A stretch of 64,000 bases of DNA from Candidatus Symbiopectobacterium sp. NZEC151 (GTDB taxonomy: Bacteria; Pseudomonadota; Gammaproteobacteria; Enterobacterales; Enterobacteriaceae), in NCBI RefSeq assembly GCF_025962655.1, contig NZ_JAGFPE010000005.1, positions 186,001-250,000 on the forward strand, written 5' to 3'. Positions 9,437 to 18,092 of this stretch are shown piece by piece (positions within the stretch are counted from its first letter, which is position 1; each line of letters begins with the position of its first letter). Under the pieces are notes generated by a model. It was not told the DNA's origin. It worked only from the letters and a program-made list of their open reading frames with translations, and ran no database searches. A program made the position numbers and the translations under genes.

Positions 9437-9485
9437 TGTGGCCCGCTACACTTGATAGTAAGCACTACCGTGGGAGGATGGCGTC

Positions 9486-9851
9486 ATGGATTATGAATTT
9501 TTGCGGGATGTCTCAGGCCAGGTCATTGTGCGTATGTCAATGGGGCACGAAGCCGTTGGCCACTGGTTTAACGAAGAAGTCAAAGAACAGCTTGCTCTGC
9601 TTGACGAGGTAGAAGAGGCGGCGCGCGATGTGGCTGGCAGTGAGCGCCAATGGCAAAAAGTCGGGCACGAATATACCCTGTTGCTGGATAGCGAAGAGGT
9701 ACTGATTCGCGCTAATCAACTCTCCTTCGCCATGGATGAGATGGAAGAGGGCATGAGCTATTACGATGAAGAGAGTCTGGCGCTGTGTGGGTTGGATGAC
9801 TTTTTAGCGCTGGCAGCCAAGTACCGGGAATTTGTGCAACACCCCCGATAA
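9486..9851 (+). CDS. yacL: YacL, UPF0231 family protein
   Basis: 121-residue acidic cytoplasmic protein of the UPF0231 family, function unknown. The start [13 protein letters not shown] follows a strong GGGAGG ribosome site. The protein is rich in Glu and Asp with several aromatic residues and has no membrane segment. In E. coli yacL also follows acnB, which supports the identity. A hairpin lies just after the stop. Confidence 0.9.
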   Translation: MDYEFLRDVSGQVIVRMSMGHEAVGHWFNEEVKEQLALLDEVEEAARDVAGSERQWQKVGHEYTLLLDSEEVLIRANQLSFAMDEMEEGMSYYDEESLALCGLDDFLALAAKYREFVQHPR

Positions 9852-9856
9852 TCAAA

Positions 9857-9888
9857 CGCCTGCGTTGCTAAACGCAGGCGCTGTTTCC
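9857..9888. terminator. Hairpin between convergent yacL and the binding-protein gene
   Basis: CGCCTGCGTT and AACGCAGGCG form a perfect 10-bp stem around GCTA. A T-rich but interrupted stretch follows on the plus strand. It may end transcription from both sides. Confidence 0.65.
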
Positions 9889-9936
9889 TTCAGATGCTGT
9901 GCTCTAGGCCCCTTGGAGCGCATTACCGTTGTTCTG

Positions 9937-11574
9937 TTACTTTTGCGCTTCCACCCAGACGTCAGACAGGGTGTTTTCAATGCCATCCGCCGTGAGTGAG
10001 TGATCGTGTACGCGCCGGTTGTAAATCGTGATGTACTGCGGTGAGATCAGGCTGATATCCGGCAGTTCACGTCCGACAATTTTCTGAAATTCGATAAACT
10101 TTTGCTTACGCACTGCCGGATCGTTTTCGGTTTGCGCCTCTTCCAACAGGCGATCAACCTCAGCATTCTGGTAGTGAGACGCATTGGAGAACGGGACGCC
10201 TTTGCGGAAATTCTTCGACCAGTAAACGCGTTGCACCCCAACCGTCGGATCGAACAGATTGCTATGTCCGTTTAACGTGAATGAGAAATCGCGATCGGTA
10301 TAAACGCGTTTCACAAAGGCGGATAAATCCTGCGAACGCAGCGTGACGTCAATGCCGATCTTTGCCAGCGATGAGCGCACAATCTCACCGGTGGGTTTCA
10401 AGCCGTCGGAGATCGGGTTGTAATCCAACGTGGTTTTAAAACGGATGCCCTTGGCATCGCGCGGATAGCCCGCTTCATCCAGCAGTTGATTGGCGCGTTT
10501 GATGTCCAGAGCGTAGGGCGAGGGTGACGGATCGTGGAAATCCTTTAACCCCGGTGCGATGGGCGAGGTGGTCACCGTGGCATAGCCGTAATAAGCCACT
10601 TTGCGAATCAGTTCTCGGTCTAACGTGTGTGCAATCGCCTGACGCACTTTCAGGTTTTTAAAATGCTCATCATCCAGATTGAACTGGAGCGAGGAGACGT
10701 TATAGGAATAGCTGGTGCCCTTGGTTTCAAACGCCAGTTTTGGTATCGCCTTCAAACGATCCAGATCGCTGAGCGCCACCGGTGAGCGATAGCCAAGATC
10801 CACGGTGCCGGTTTCAAAGGCAACCGAACGCGATGAGGCGTCAGGAATAAAGCGGATCACAATCTGATCGACATACGGCTTTTCTTTATCCCAATAATTA
10901 GGATTACGCTTGAGGATCAGATGGCTACCGCGCTCCCACTGGCTAAACAGGTAGGGGCCGGTGCCGATCGGTGCGCTTCCGTTCGGGTTTTTAAGCGGAT
11001 CGGTATTCTCGTAGATGTGCTTGGGCAACATCGGCGATTCTGCTGCGGTCAATGCACGTAACAGATAAGGTGCAGGTTGTGACAGCTCAATCACCGCCGT
11101 GTTGGCATCCGGCGTTTTCACCTCAGTGACGCTGGCGAAGGTGCTGGCACCGCGCGGGTGATACTTTTTAAGCAGTTCGATCGAGTAGGCCACGTCCGCT
11201 GAGGTGAAATCCTGCCCATCATGCCATTTCACCCCTTTGCGCAGGTGAAAAGTATAGGTTTTGCCATCGGGACTGACCTCCCAGGCGGTAGCCAACTGCG
11301 GCTGTGGATTGAGATCGAAATCGTATTTCAGCAGCCCCTCCGTCACCTTGCCGCTCACACTCAGGCTTGGCGTCGCAACGGTGGACAGCGCCACCAGCGT
11401 CGGCGGCTCGGCGTTCAAGACGATGTTCAGCGTGCCGCCGCGCTGTGGCTCCGGCGTTTGCGCGTATACGGTGGCACCGCTGGTGGCTAACAGAGCGTAC
11501 AGCGCCAGCGTTGCCGCTAGCTTCACCGGACGCGGTTGATGCTTTTTCCCTAAACGAAAGTCAAACCAATTCAT
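9937..11574 (-). CDS. Periplasmic substrate-binding protein, peptide/DppA-like family 5
   Basis: 545-residue solute-binding protein of an ABC importer. The start MNWFDFRLGKKH at 11574 follows GAGGTG; an Arg/Lys-rich leader and hydrophobic segment end near TVYAQ (about residue 39), a typical signal peptide. Family 5 motifs are present: RGGTLNIVLNAEPPTL, the YTFHLRKGVKWHDG block, and GTGPYLFSQWERG. It lies 25 bp downstream of hyuB on the same strand and is probably the third gene of a hyuA-hyuB operon. No permease or ATPase gene is adjacent, so it must use a transporter encoded elsewhere. The ligand may be a hydantoin, pyroglutamate or a short peptide derivative; this is a guess from context. 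Confidence 0.85.
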   Translation of the reverse strand: MNWFDFRLGKKHQPRPVKLAATLALYALLATSGATVYAQTPEPQRGGTLNIVLNAEPPTLVALSTVATPSLSVSGKVTEGLLKYDFDLNPQPQLATAWEVSPDGKTYTFHLRKGVKWHDGQDFTSADVAYSIELLKKYHPRGASTFASVTEVKTPDANTAVIELSQPAPYLLRALTAAESPMLPKHIYENTDPLKNPNGSAPIGTGPYLFSQWERGSHLILKRNPNYWDKEKPYVDQIVIRFIPDASSRSVAFETGTVDLGYRSPVALSDLDRLKAIPKLAFETKGTSYSYNVSSLQFNLDDEHFKNLKVRQAIAHTLDRELIRKVAYYGYATVTTSPIAPGLKDFHDPSPSPYALDIKRANQLLDEAGYPRDAKGIRFKTTLDYNPISDGLKPTGEIVRSSLAKIGIDVTLRSQDLSAFVKRVYTDRDFSFTLNGHSNLFDPTVGVQRVYWSKNFRKGVPFSNASHYQNAEVDRLLEEAQTENDPAVRKQKFIEFQKIVGRELPDISLISPQYITIYNRRVHDHSLTADGIENTLSDVWVEAQK

Positions 11575-11599
11575 AAGCACCTCAATATCGTTATTTGTT

Positions 11600-13288
11600 T
11601 TAATCACCGTGGTGATAATCGCGGCTGGCAGCTTGTGCGCTGACCAGTCCGCTACGGACATCCTGCGCGATAGCCTGTGCTGAACGCTCACGCGCATCGC
11701 CCAAACCGCCGCCGCCCGGCGTTTCCACCACCAGATGTTCTCCCGGTGGGATCGCCTGTCGGCCTTTACCTTTCAGCAGTGCGCCGGAGGCCAGACTGAC
11801 TCTGCCCGGCGCGCCGTCCGCACCGCCTTCTGCGCCACGGGCGGGATAAACGATGCGATCCCAGGCTGCGCCCAGTAACATCGGTGCCTGCTGCCCATGG
11901 GAGATTTCGATAACTTGCCCCAACCCTCCGCGTTGCCTTCCTGCACCGCCGGAATCCGGTCGATATTCTTTACGCCAGAACACCAGCGGACTCATGGTTT
12001 CCAGTATTTCGATGGAGATATTGCGCACGCCGCTGGGGAACGAGGTGGTAGAAAGCCCATCCAGCACCGGGCGACCACCGGTGCCACCGGTGGAAAAGCT
12101 GGTGATGGTAAAGCGCTGTTCGTTGACCAAACGTTCATTGGAATAGCCCGCAATCGGGTGGCCGCCCGACAGGCGGATATTCCATAGCGACGAGGAGCCT
12201 TCGGCAGGCACCGCGCCGGGGCGCGCCTGACGCAGGCAGCCAAACACCACATCCGGCAACAACTGACCGATAATGTGGCGCGCGGCCACTGCCGCAGGGT
12301 AAGGCGCATTGACGATGGAACCTTCCGGCGCGCTAACGCGAATCACGCCTAACGATCCGGCATTGTTGGGAATATCGGCACCAATCAGGCAGCGAATACC
12401 AAACGAGGTGTAGGCATCGGTGTAGGCTTTAACCACGTTAATGCCTTGCGGAACATAAGGATCGGTGCCGGTAAAATCGACTTCAATCTCGCCGTCGCGG
12501 ATGTGCAACGTGGCGCGAATGCGGATCGGCGCATCATAGCCGTCCACCAGCAGTTCGTTGCTCCAACTCCCTTGCGGCCACTGACGCACCGCATCGCGCA
12601 TCGCCTGCTCGGAGTGCTGTAAAATATGCTCACCCACCGGCACCAGCGAATCGAGGGTGAATTCATCCATCATGCGGTTGAGGAAGCGAGCGCCGACGTC
12701 GTTACAGGCCACCAGCGCCAGCAAATCGCCTTCGACCTGCTCCGGTTCACGCACGTTGGCGCGAATAATATCCAGCACCACCTGATTGATCTGGCCGCCA
12801 TCGATAAAGCGCAGCAGCGGCAGAAACAGCCCTTCGTGATAGATCAACTGACCGTCTGGGCCTGGGCCCAAGCCGCCGATATCCGCGACGTGCAGCGTAG
12901 AGGCGAACAGGGCAACCGCCTGTTCCTGACGAAATACCGGCGTTACCATCGTCATATCGTACAGATGGCCGGTGCCTTTCCAGGGATCGTTGGTTAAAAA
13001 CACATCGCCCGGACGCATCTGCTCCAAGGGGAACGCGCGCAGGAAGTGTTTGACCGACTCCGCCATCGAATTGACATGGCCGGGTGTGCCGGTAACCGCC
13101 TGTGCGATCATGCGTCCATCCGGCAGAAAGACCCCGGCGGACAAGTCACCGGCTTCCCGGGTTGAGGTGCCAAACGCGGTGCGGATCAGCGCTTGTGCCT
13201 GCTCCTCCACCACGGAAATCAGCCGGTTCCACATCACCTGATACTGCAATGCTGCCACTGGCGCGGAGGCGGACGTTAGGTTACTCAT
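11600..13288 (-). CDS. hyuB: Hydantoinase B / oxoprolinase family subunit
   Basis: 562-residue protein of the HyuB family, which works with HyuA in ATP-dependent opening of hydantoin, 5-oxoproline or related cyclic amides. Recognisable parts are GTPGHVNSMAES, FLTNDPWKGTGHLYDMTMVTP (about residue 95), GGHPIAGYSNER and the C-terminal ETPGGGGLGDARER. The start at 13288 lies inside the end of hyuA (the two genes share ATGAGTAA) and has GAGGA upstream, so translation is coupled. The longer in-frame start at 13315 lacks support. The exact substrate cannot be read from the sequence. Confidence 0.87.
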   Translation of the reverse strand: MSNLTSASAPVAALQYQVMWNRLISVVEEQAQALIRTAFGTSTREAGDLSAGVFLPDGRMIAQAVTGTPGHVNSMAESVKHFLRAFPLEQMRPGDVFLTNDPWKGTGHLYDMTMVTPVFRQEQAVALFASTLHVADIGGLGPGPDGQLIYHEGLFLPLLRFIDGGQINQVVLDIIRANVREPEQVEGDLLALVACNDVGARFLNRMMDEFTLDSLVPVGEHILQHSEQAMRDAVRQWPQGSWSNELLVDGYDAPIRIRATLHIRDGEIEVDFTGTDPYVPQGINVVKAYTDAYTSFGIRCLIGADIPNNAGSLGVIRVSAPEGSIVNAPYPAAVAARHIIGQLLPDVVFGCLRQARPGAVPAEGSSSLWNIRLSGGHPIAGYSNERLVNEQRFTITSFSTGGTGGRPVLDGLSTTSFPSGVRNISIEILETMSPLVFWRKEYRPDSGGAGRQRGGLGQVIEISHGQQAPMLLGAAWDRIVYPARGAEGGADGAPGRVSLASGALLKGKGRQAIPPGEHLVVETPGGGGLGDARERSAQAIAQDVRSGLVSAQAASRDYHHGD

Positions 13289-15416
13289 GATGAAAATCCT
13301 CAGTGCCAAGCTCAAGAATCAGATGCCCCTGCGGGCTGAGATGGGCAGAAAAACCGCTGTCCACCACGGTAGTGGTTTCCTCTTCTACCACCAGTGCCGG
13401 ACCGGATACGAAGTGTCCCTGCGCGAGCGCCGTACGCTCATAAAGCGGCGTGGCGATAAAGGCGTTGTCCTCAATCTGATACACCGAACGCTGATGTAGC
13501 GATGAGGCGGCGGTAAGCGTGTGGCTCGGCACCCAGCGAGCGGTCGCCGGGGCAAGATCGTCATGGGTCGAGGCGGCAACCGACCAACTGATGGCCTCAA
13601 CCGGTACATGGTCGAGACTGCGGCCATACAGCTCGCGATAGCGCTGTGCAAAACGCGCTTGCAGTAGGTGGACGGTTTGTACCTGCACGGCACCGTCCGG
13701 CAGTTCGATGGGCACCTCATGCCCTTGGCCGGCATAGCGCAGATAGACGATGCGCTGTACTTGAATATCCCCCTGCGGCGCGGCCTGACGTACGATAGCG
13801 GTCGCTTGCTCGGTCAATCCGGCCAGCAGCGCGTTGACCTCATCGTAGTTCAAGCGATCTAACCGTTGATAGAAGCTGCGTACGGCCTGATAGGCTATCG
13901 GTGCCCAAAGAAAACCCAGCGCCGAGCCGACACCGGCAGAGCGGGGGATCACCACGCGGGTAATGCCCAGCTTGCGTGCCAGCCGTGCCGCCTGAAGCGG
14001 CGCGGCACCGCCAAAGGCGATAAGGGTATAGTGCTCCACGTGTTTGCCCTGTTCGCTGGCATGCACACGTGCGGCGTTAGCCATATTCTCTGCCACGATC
14101 TCAGCGACAGAGAGCGCCGCCAGCTCGGAGGAATAGCCCAGCGGTGCACCGATCTGCGCGGCGAGCGCCTGCTGTGCGGCTTCAATATTTAAGGCCACTT
14201 TACCGCGGGCGAAGCGCGCGGGGTCCAGCCGACCCAGTACCGCATTGGCATCGGTTACCGTGGCCTGCGTGCCGCCTAATCCGTAGCTGACCGGTCCCGG
14301 TTCGGAACCGGCACTGTCCGGGCCAACCTGAATGCGTTGCAGGGTATCCACGCGGGCGATCGAGCCGCCGCCTGCGCCGATCTCCACCATTTCGATCACC
14401 GGAATGCGGATCGGCAGCCCGGAACCTTTCTGGTAACGGTGCACGCGACCAAATTCGAAGTTGCGGGAAATTTGCGGATGATAATCATCGATAAAGCAGA
14501 TTTTTGCCGTGGTACCGCCCATATCAAACGACAGCGCTCGGGTTTCACCCAGTTCAGCGGCCACGCGCTGGGCCAGGATAGCACCACCCGCCGGGCCGGA
14601 TTCCACCAGACGCACCGGCTGTTCGATGCCGGTTTGCAGCGTGGTGATCCCGCCGCCGGAGGTCATCAAAAACAGTGGGATGTGTAATCCGCGTGCGGTC
14701 AACAACTGCTCCAGACGTGACAGATAGCCGGCCACTTGCGGTTGCACGTAAGCGTTCGCGCAGGTGGTAGAGAGCCGTTCGTATTCACGGATTTCCGGGC
14801 ACACCACGCTGGAAAGCGACACCGCGAGATGAGGCAGTTCTTGTTGCAGGATCTCAGCAACGCGCTGTTCATGCTGCGGGTTGCGATAGCTGTGCAGCAG
14901 CACTACGGCGACGCTGTCGATATCTTCCTCGCGCAGTGACTGTGCAATGCGCCTTACGTCGTCCTCATTGAGCGGCAGCAGCACCTCCCCCTGCGCATTG
15001 ATGCGCTCGGTGACGCCAAAGCGCCAATAGCGTGGCACCAGCGGAGCGGGTTTTTGCAGGAACACATCGTACTGTGCGAAGCGATCTTCCAGACCAATTT
15101 CGACCAGATCGCGGAAGCCCTGGGTGGTGATCAGTGCCGTGCGCGCCCCTTTGCGTTCAATCAGCGCATTGGTGGCAAGCGTGGTGCCGAGGATCAACAG
15201 GTCCACATCGTGCAGCGTCCGGCCTGCGAGCTTCAGGTTCTCTTCGATACCTTGCAGCACGCCCTGTTCCGGTTCAGTGGGGGTGGTCAGGGTTTTTGAC
15301 GTGTAACGTTGTTCACCATCGAGCAATACCACATCGGTAAAGGTGCCGCCAACATCAACGGCCAGGCGTATTGCGGGCTCTGGTTTATCTTGCGAGGAAA
15401 GCGGTAATTCAGACAT
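13281..15416 (-). CDS. hyuA: Hydantoinase A / oxoprolinase family subunit
   Basis: 711-residue ATP-dependent subunit of the hydantoinase A/oxoprolinase family. The N-terminal phosphate-binding loop reads RLAVDVGGTFTDVVLLDG, followed by TTLATNALIERKGARTAL, the SGPAGG segment and DMGGTTAKICFID, all typical of the ASKHA fold. I chose the ATG at 15416 (MSELPLSSQD) because it fits family N-termini, although its ribosome site is weak; a TTG at 15488 is an alternative. It is the first gene of hyuA-hyuB-binding protein. About 240 bp upstream ends the oppositely named but same-strand SDR gene. Confidence 0.87.
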   Translation of the reverse strand: MSELPLSSQDKPEPAIRLAVDVGGTFTDVVLLDGEQRYTSKTLTTPTEPEQGVLQGIEENLKLAGRTLHDVDLLILGTTLATNALIERKGARTALITTQGFRDLVEIGLEDRFAQYDVFLQKPAPLVPRYWRFGVTERINAQGEVLLPLNEDDVRRIAQSLREEDIDSVAVVLLHSYRNPQHEQRVAEILQQELPHLAVSLSSVVCPEIREYERLSTTCANAYVQPQVAGYLSRLEQLLTARGLHIPLFLMTSGGGITTLQTGIEQPVRLVESGPAGGAILAQRVAAELGETRALSFDMGGTTAKICFIDDYHPQISRNFEFGRVHRYQKGSGLPIRIPVIEMVEIGAGGGSIARVDTLQRIQVGPDSAGSEPGPVSYGLGGTQATVTDANAVLGRLDPARFARGKVALNIEAAQQALAAQIGAPLGYSSELAALSVAEIVAENMANAARVHASEQGKHVEHYTLIAFGGAAPLQAARLARKLGITRVVIPRSAGVGSALGFLWAPIAYQAVRSFYQRLDRLNYDEVNALLAGLTEQATAIVRQAAPQGDIQVQRIVYLRYAGQGHEVPIELPDGAVQVQTVHLLQARFAQRYRELYGRSLDHVPVEAISWSVAASTHDDLAPATARWVPSHTLTAASSLHQRSVYQIEDNAFIATPLYERTALAQGHFVSGPALVVEEETTTVVDSGFSAHLSPQGHLILELGTEDFHHE

Positions 15417-15597
15417 AACGCGAACGTGTTCCAATACTGTTGCCAAACCATCACCGCGCCGCGCGTCAACACACGCAACAAGCGGCAATGCTCAGGGGAG
15501 ATGAGGAGATGGAAGCACTATCGGGTGATATAACGGACAAAACAATAAAGTATATTTGCTAACCATATGCAGAATAAGCAATAGGGTGCTATGTGGT

Positions 15598-15634
15598 TTG
15601 CCGCCCTCTGCATACTCATCACGGAGGGCGGCAA
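15598..15634 (-). terminator. Perfect hairpin after the SDR gene
   Basis: TTGCCGCCCTC and GAGGGCGGCAA form an 11-bp perfect stem around 15 bases, just past the stop of the SDR gene. There is no T run, so it may stabilise the mRNA end or act with other signals rather than be a full intrinsic terminator. Confidence 0.5.
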
Positions 15635-15657
15635 TCAGGTGGGTCTCTATTGAGAAA

Positions 15658-16347
15658 CTACAATGATGCTCCACCGCATATCACCAACTGCTGGCCGGTA
15701 ATGGCGGCGGCAGACGGCGAGAGCAGATAGCACACCAGATCGGCCACTTCCTGCGGCTGGATAAAACGCCCGATGGGGGGCAGCTTCGGCGGTGAACGCT
15801 GTCTGCCGGGTTGGTTTAGCATCGGCGTTTCAGTGGCTCCCGGTGCCACGATATTGACTGTGATACCGCGCGGTGCCAACTCTGCCGCCCAGCTTCTTAC
15901 CATACCGATCATGGCAGATTTGGTGGTGACATACTGGCTGCGCCCTGCCGCGCCGCTCGAAGTGCGGCTGCCCAGCAGAATGATACGACCACCGCTCGGT
16001 AATTTATCGACCAGCCTGTCGGCCAGCACTTCGGCAACCTGCACATGCAAGCGCCACAGCGTTGCGCTGTCAGCCAGGTTGAGTTGACCCAGCGGGGCTG
16101 CTTTCATCATGCCTGCGGCGTGAATCACGGCATCGACCTGTGCGATGTGCGCAAGATAACCTTGCAGCGCGTCGAGATCGGTAACGTCCAACGCCTGATG
16201 GGTAAACTGCGGATGCGTGAGCGCGCCGGGTTGGCGCGACAGCCCCGTCACTTTCCATCCCTGATCCAATAACGTTTGGGCAATGGCGGCACCAATGCCG
16301 GAGCTGGTGCCGGTAATCAGCGCATGTTTGCGTTCGCTGACAGCCAT
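15658..16347 (-). CDS. Short-chain dehydrogenase/reductase
   Basis: 229-residue SDR oxidoreductase. The cofactor motif is TGTSSGIG (residues 13-20), NNAG is replaced by HAAG (about 95), and the catalytic set is Ser in LLGSRTSSG with YVTTK. The C-terminus ends GGASL. It is the last gene of the leftward acid-sugar operon, 32 bp after yhcH. It may oxidise or reduce a pathway sugar or the C4 aldehyde; which one cannot be told from sequence. The motif TGxxxGIG does not settle NAD versus NADP use. Confidence 0.8.
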   Translation of the reverse strand: MAVSERKHALITGTSSGIGAAIAQTLLDQGWKVTGLSRQPGALTHPQFTHQALDVTDLDALQGYLAHIAQVDAVIHAAGMMKAAPLGQLNLADSATLWRLHVQVAEVLADRLVDKLPSGGRIILLGSRTSSGAAGRSQYVTTKSAMIGMVRSWAAELAPRGITVNIVAPGATETPMLNQPGRQRSPPKLPPIGRFIQPQEVADLVCYLLSPSAAAITGQQLVICGGASL

Positions 16348-16379
16348 AAGGTGCTCTCCTGTATCAAGACCCGTCAGTA

Positions 16380-16856
16380 CTACCGTTGGGTAACATCGCT
16401 GACGGGCACTTTAAACACCGCTTTTTTCACCGGTGCGGGAATATTGCCTACCGCGCACAGCGCCTGATGCGGTTCTCCAGGGTAGAACGTGACAAAATCG
16501 CCGGCGCGCAAATGGATCTGATGCGGCACTTGCGGATTGTCCAGAATATAGAGATCCGGCTTACGCTCGGTCGCGGGTTGCCCAATCACACTGTTCAGCC
16601 CATAACCGATGATCTCTTCCCCAGCCAGAATCAACTGAATATCCAGAAAGTTGTGGTGGAACTCGGTATGACGTTCTGCCTGCGGTGCGGTAGATACGGT
16701 GCCAATACTGTAAAACCAGTCTGCCCCTTCCGGTTGGTATTTCCCTTCCGGCTTGGCGTTCAGTTCATCCAGCGTCATGCCGGGTGAGGAGAGAATCGCT
16801 AACAGCGGTGCGGGCAGCGTCGCCAACGGCAGATGCTGCAAATTGCCTGCAATCAT
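16380..16856 (-). CDS. YhcH/YjgK/YiaL (NanQ-type) cupin, probable sugar anomerase
   Basis: 158-residue member of the YhcH/YjgK/YiaL (DUF386) family. E. coli YhcH (NanQ) speeds conversion of sialic-acid anomers. The family core is visible as ERHTEFHHNFLDIQLILAG (about residues 62-80) and the metal-site segment FVTFYPGEPHQ (about 122-132). I chose the start at 16856, which follows CAGGAG; the in-frame Met at 16883 lies inside a terminator hairpin. In this operon it would open or interconvert ring forms of an imported keto-sugar acid before the aldolase. The start lies only about 20 bp after an intrinsic terminator. Confidence 0.82.
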   Translation of the reverse strand: MIAGNLQHLPLATLPAPLLAILSSPGMTLDELNAKPEGKYQPEGADWFYSIGTVSTAPQAERHTEFHHNFLDIQLILAGEEIIGYGLNSVIGQPATERKPDLYILDNPQVPHQIHLRAGDFVTFYPGEPHQALCAVGNIPAPVKKAVFKVPVSDVTQR

Positions 16857-16869
16857 GGTGTAGCTCCTG

Positions 16870-16901
16870 AAAAAAAGAGACACCGCAAAGGCGGTGTCTC
16901 T
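16870..16901 (-). terminator. Intrinsic terminator inside the leftward operon
   Basis: On the minus strand AGAGACACCGC pairs with GCGGTGTCTCT (11 bp, loop CTTT), followed directly by a run of seven T and then the CAGGAG ribosome site of yhcH. There is no room for a new promoter before yhcH, so yhcH and the SDR gene depend on read-through or on RNA processing here. Confidence 0.85.
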
Positions 16902-16908
16902 CGGTGTA

Positions 16909-18087
16909 TCAGCCTTTTACCCACGCCTCATCGACACATACATACTTGATGGCCTGACGGAAATAGGTGAAAGCCACATGCAATTTCCCCTCCGGTCCCT
17001 GCTTGATGCTGGGATAGGAGAACTCGCGGTTCAGTTTCTGCTGCGAGTTGTTGGTCATGCAATAACCGTCGCCCACTTCGATATTGCGCTGCCACGGCCA
17101 GGTCTTGCCGCCATCTTCCGAAATGGCCAGCGTCATGGGGGCGCGCGGTGCGCCCCAGAAGGCGCTGCGCCCTTCGGTGATTTCCGGCATTTTGGCGTCA
17201 TTGCCGCCTTCTTCATCTTCGATTTCGTCATACAACGACACGCGACGCTCGGTGGCATCGGCGGCGCTCATGTGGTTGAACACCAGCGCCAGATGGCCGT
17301 TTTGCAGCGTCGTCACCTGAATCGACGAGTTGTTGTTCGGTAACGTGGTGGGCACCGGTACCGACCAGGTTTTGCCGCCATCCGTGGAATGGCTACGATA
17401 GATAAAGTCAGCCCAACGGCTGCGGAACAGCGCCAGCAGTGAACCGTCCGCCAGCGGCGTGATGTTCATGTGGACGCAGCCCGTGCTGTTTGGCACCGGG
17501 TATTCCTGCCAGGTTTTACCCTGATCGCTGGAGATTTTGACTGCGCTGTCATCGTTGTTACCCACCCACTTTTCACCCGGCTCGACGCGGCAATAGAACA
17601 CCGGCAGCAGCCAGTCGCCGTTTGGCAGCACAGTGATCGGCTGGCGGATAAAGGTGCCCGGCTGGTCCAGCAGCGTACCGATTTCCCCCCAGGTGTAGCC
17701 CTGATCGGTGGACTGGCGATAACGCACAATGGCGGTGTCCTGATTACCGGATTTCTGCGCGGTATAGAGCAGCCACAGCACGCCGTCTGGTGCCAGAAAC
17801 AGCACCGGGTTCTGCTCGGAGCGGGTCGCATCTTCCGATAGCTTAACCGCATCCGACCATTGTGCGCTGCCGTTAGCCAGACGCGACTGGTAAATTGAGA
17901 TATCCGCGATCCCTTCCTGCGTACCGCCAAACCAGACGCACAGCACATCGCCATTTGGTAAATGCAGCAGGTTGGCCGCGTGGTTTTGTGGGCAGACGGA
18001 AGGCAGGTAGGCATCAATGCGCTGCGCATCCCCTTCGGCCTGGTGAATCACGCCGGTACGTTCTACGGTGATGGTTTCAGTCGTCAT
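16909..18087 (-). CDS. Sialidase-like BNR-repeat protein, cytoplasmic
   Basis: 392-residue six-bladed propeller protein of the predicted-neuraminidase (BNR_2) type. Four Asp-boxes are visible: STDQGYTW (126-133), SSDQGKTW (186-193), STDGGKTW (234-241) and SEDGGKTW (323-330). There is no signal peptide, so it should act in the cytoplasm after uptake. The usual sialidase FRIP arginine motif near the N-terminus is not seen; the equivalent segment reads SVCPQNHAANLLHLPNGD. True sialic acid as substrate is therefore doubtful. It is 5 bp downstream of a sodium symporter gene and in one operon with a DapA-type aldolase. A glycoside of a 2-keto-3-deoxy sugar acid is a reasonable guess. Confidence 0.75.
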   Translation of the reverse strand: MTTETITVERTGVIHQAEGDAQRIDAYLPSVCPQNHAANLLHLPNGDVLCVWFGGTQEGIADISIYQSRLANGSAQWSDAVKLSEDATRSEQNPVLFLAPDGVLWLLYTAQKSGNQDTAIVRYRQSTDQGYTWGEIGTLLDQPGTFIRQPITVLPNGDWLLPVFYCRVEPGEKWVGNNDDSAVKISSDQGKTWQEYPVPNSTGCVHMNITPLADGSLLALFRSRWADFIYRSHSTDGGKTWSVPVPTTLPNNNSSIQVTTLQNGHLALVFNHMSAADATERRVSLYDEIEDEEGGNDAKMPEITEGRSAFWGAPRAPMTLAISEDGGKTWPWQRNIEVGDGYCMTNNSQQKLNREFSYPSIKQGPEGKLHVAFTYFRQAIKYVCVDEAWVKG

Positions 18088-18092
18088 GACGA

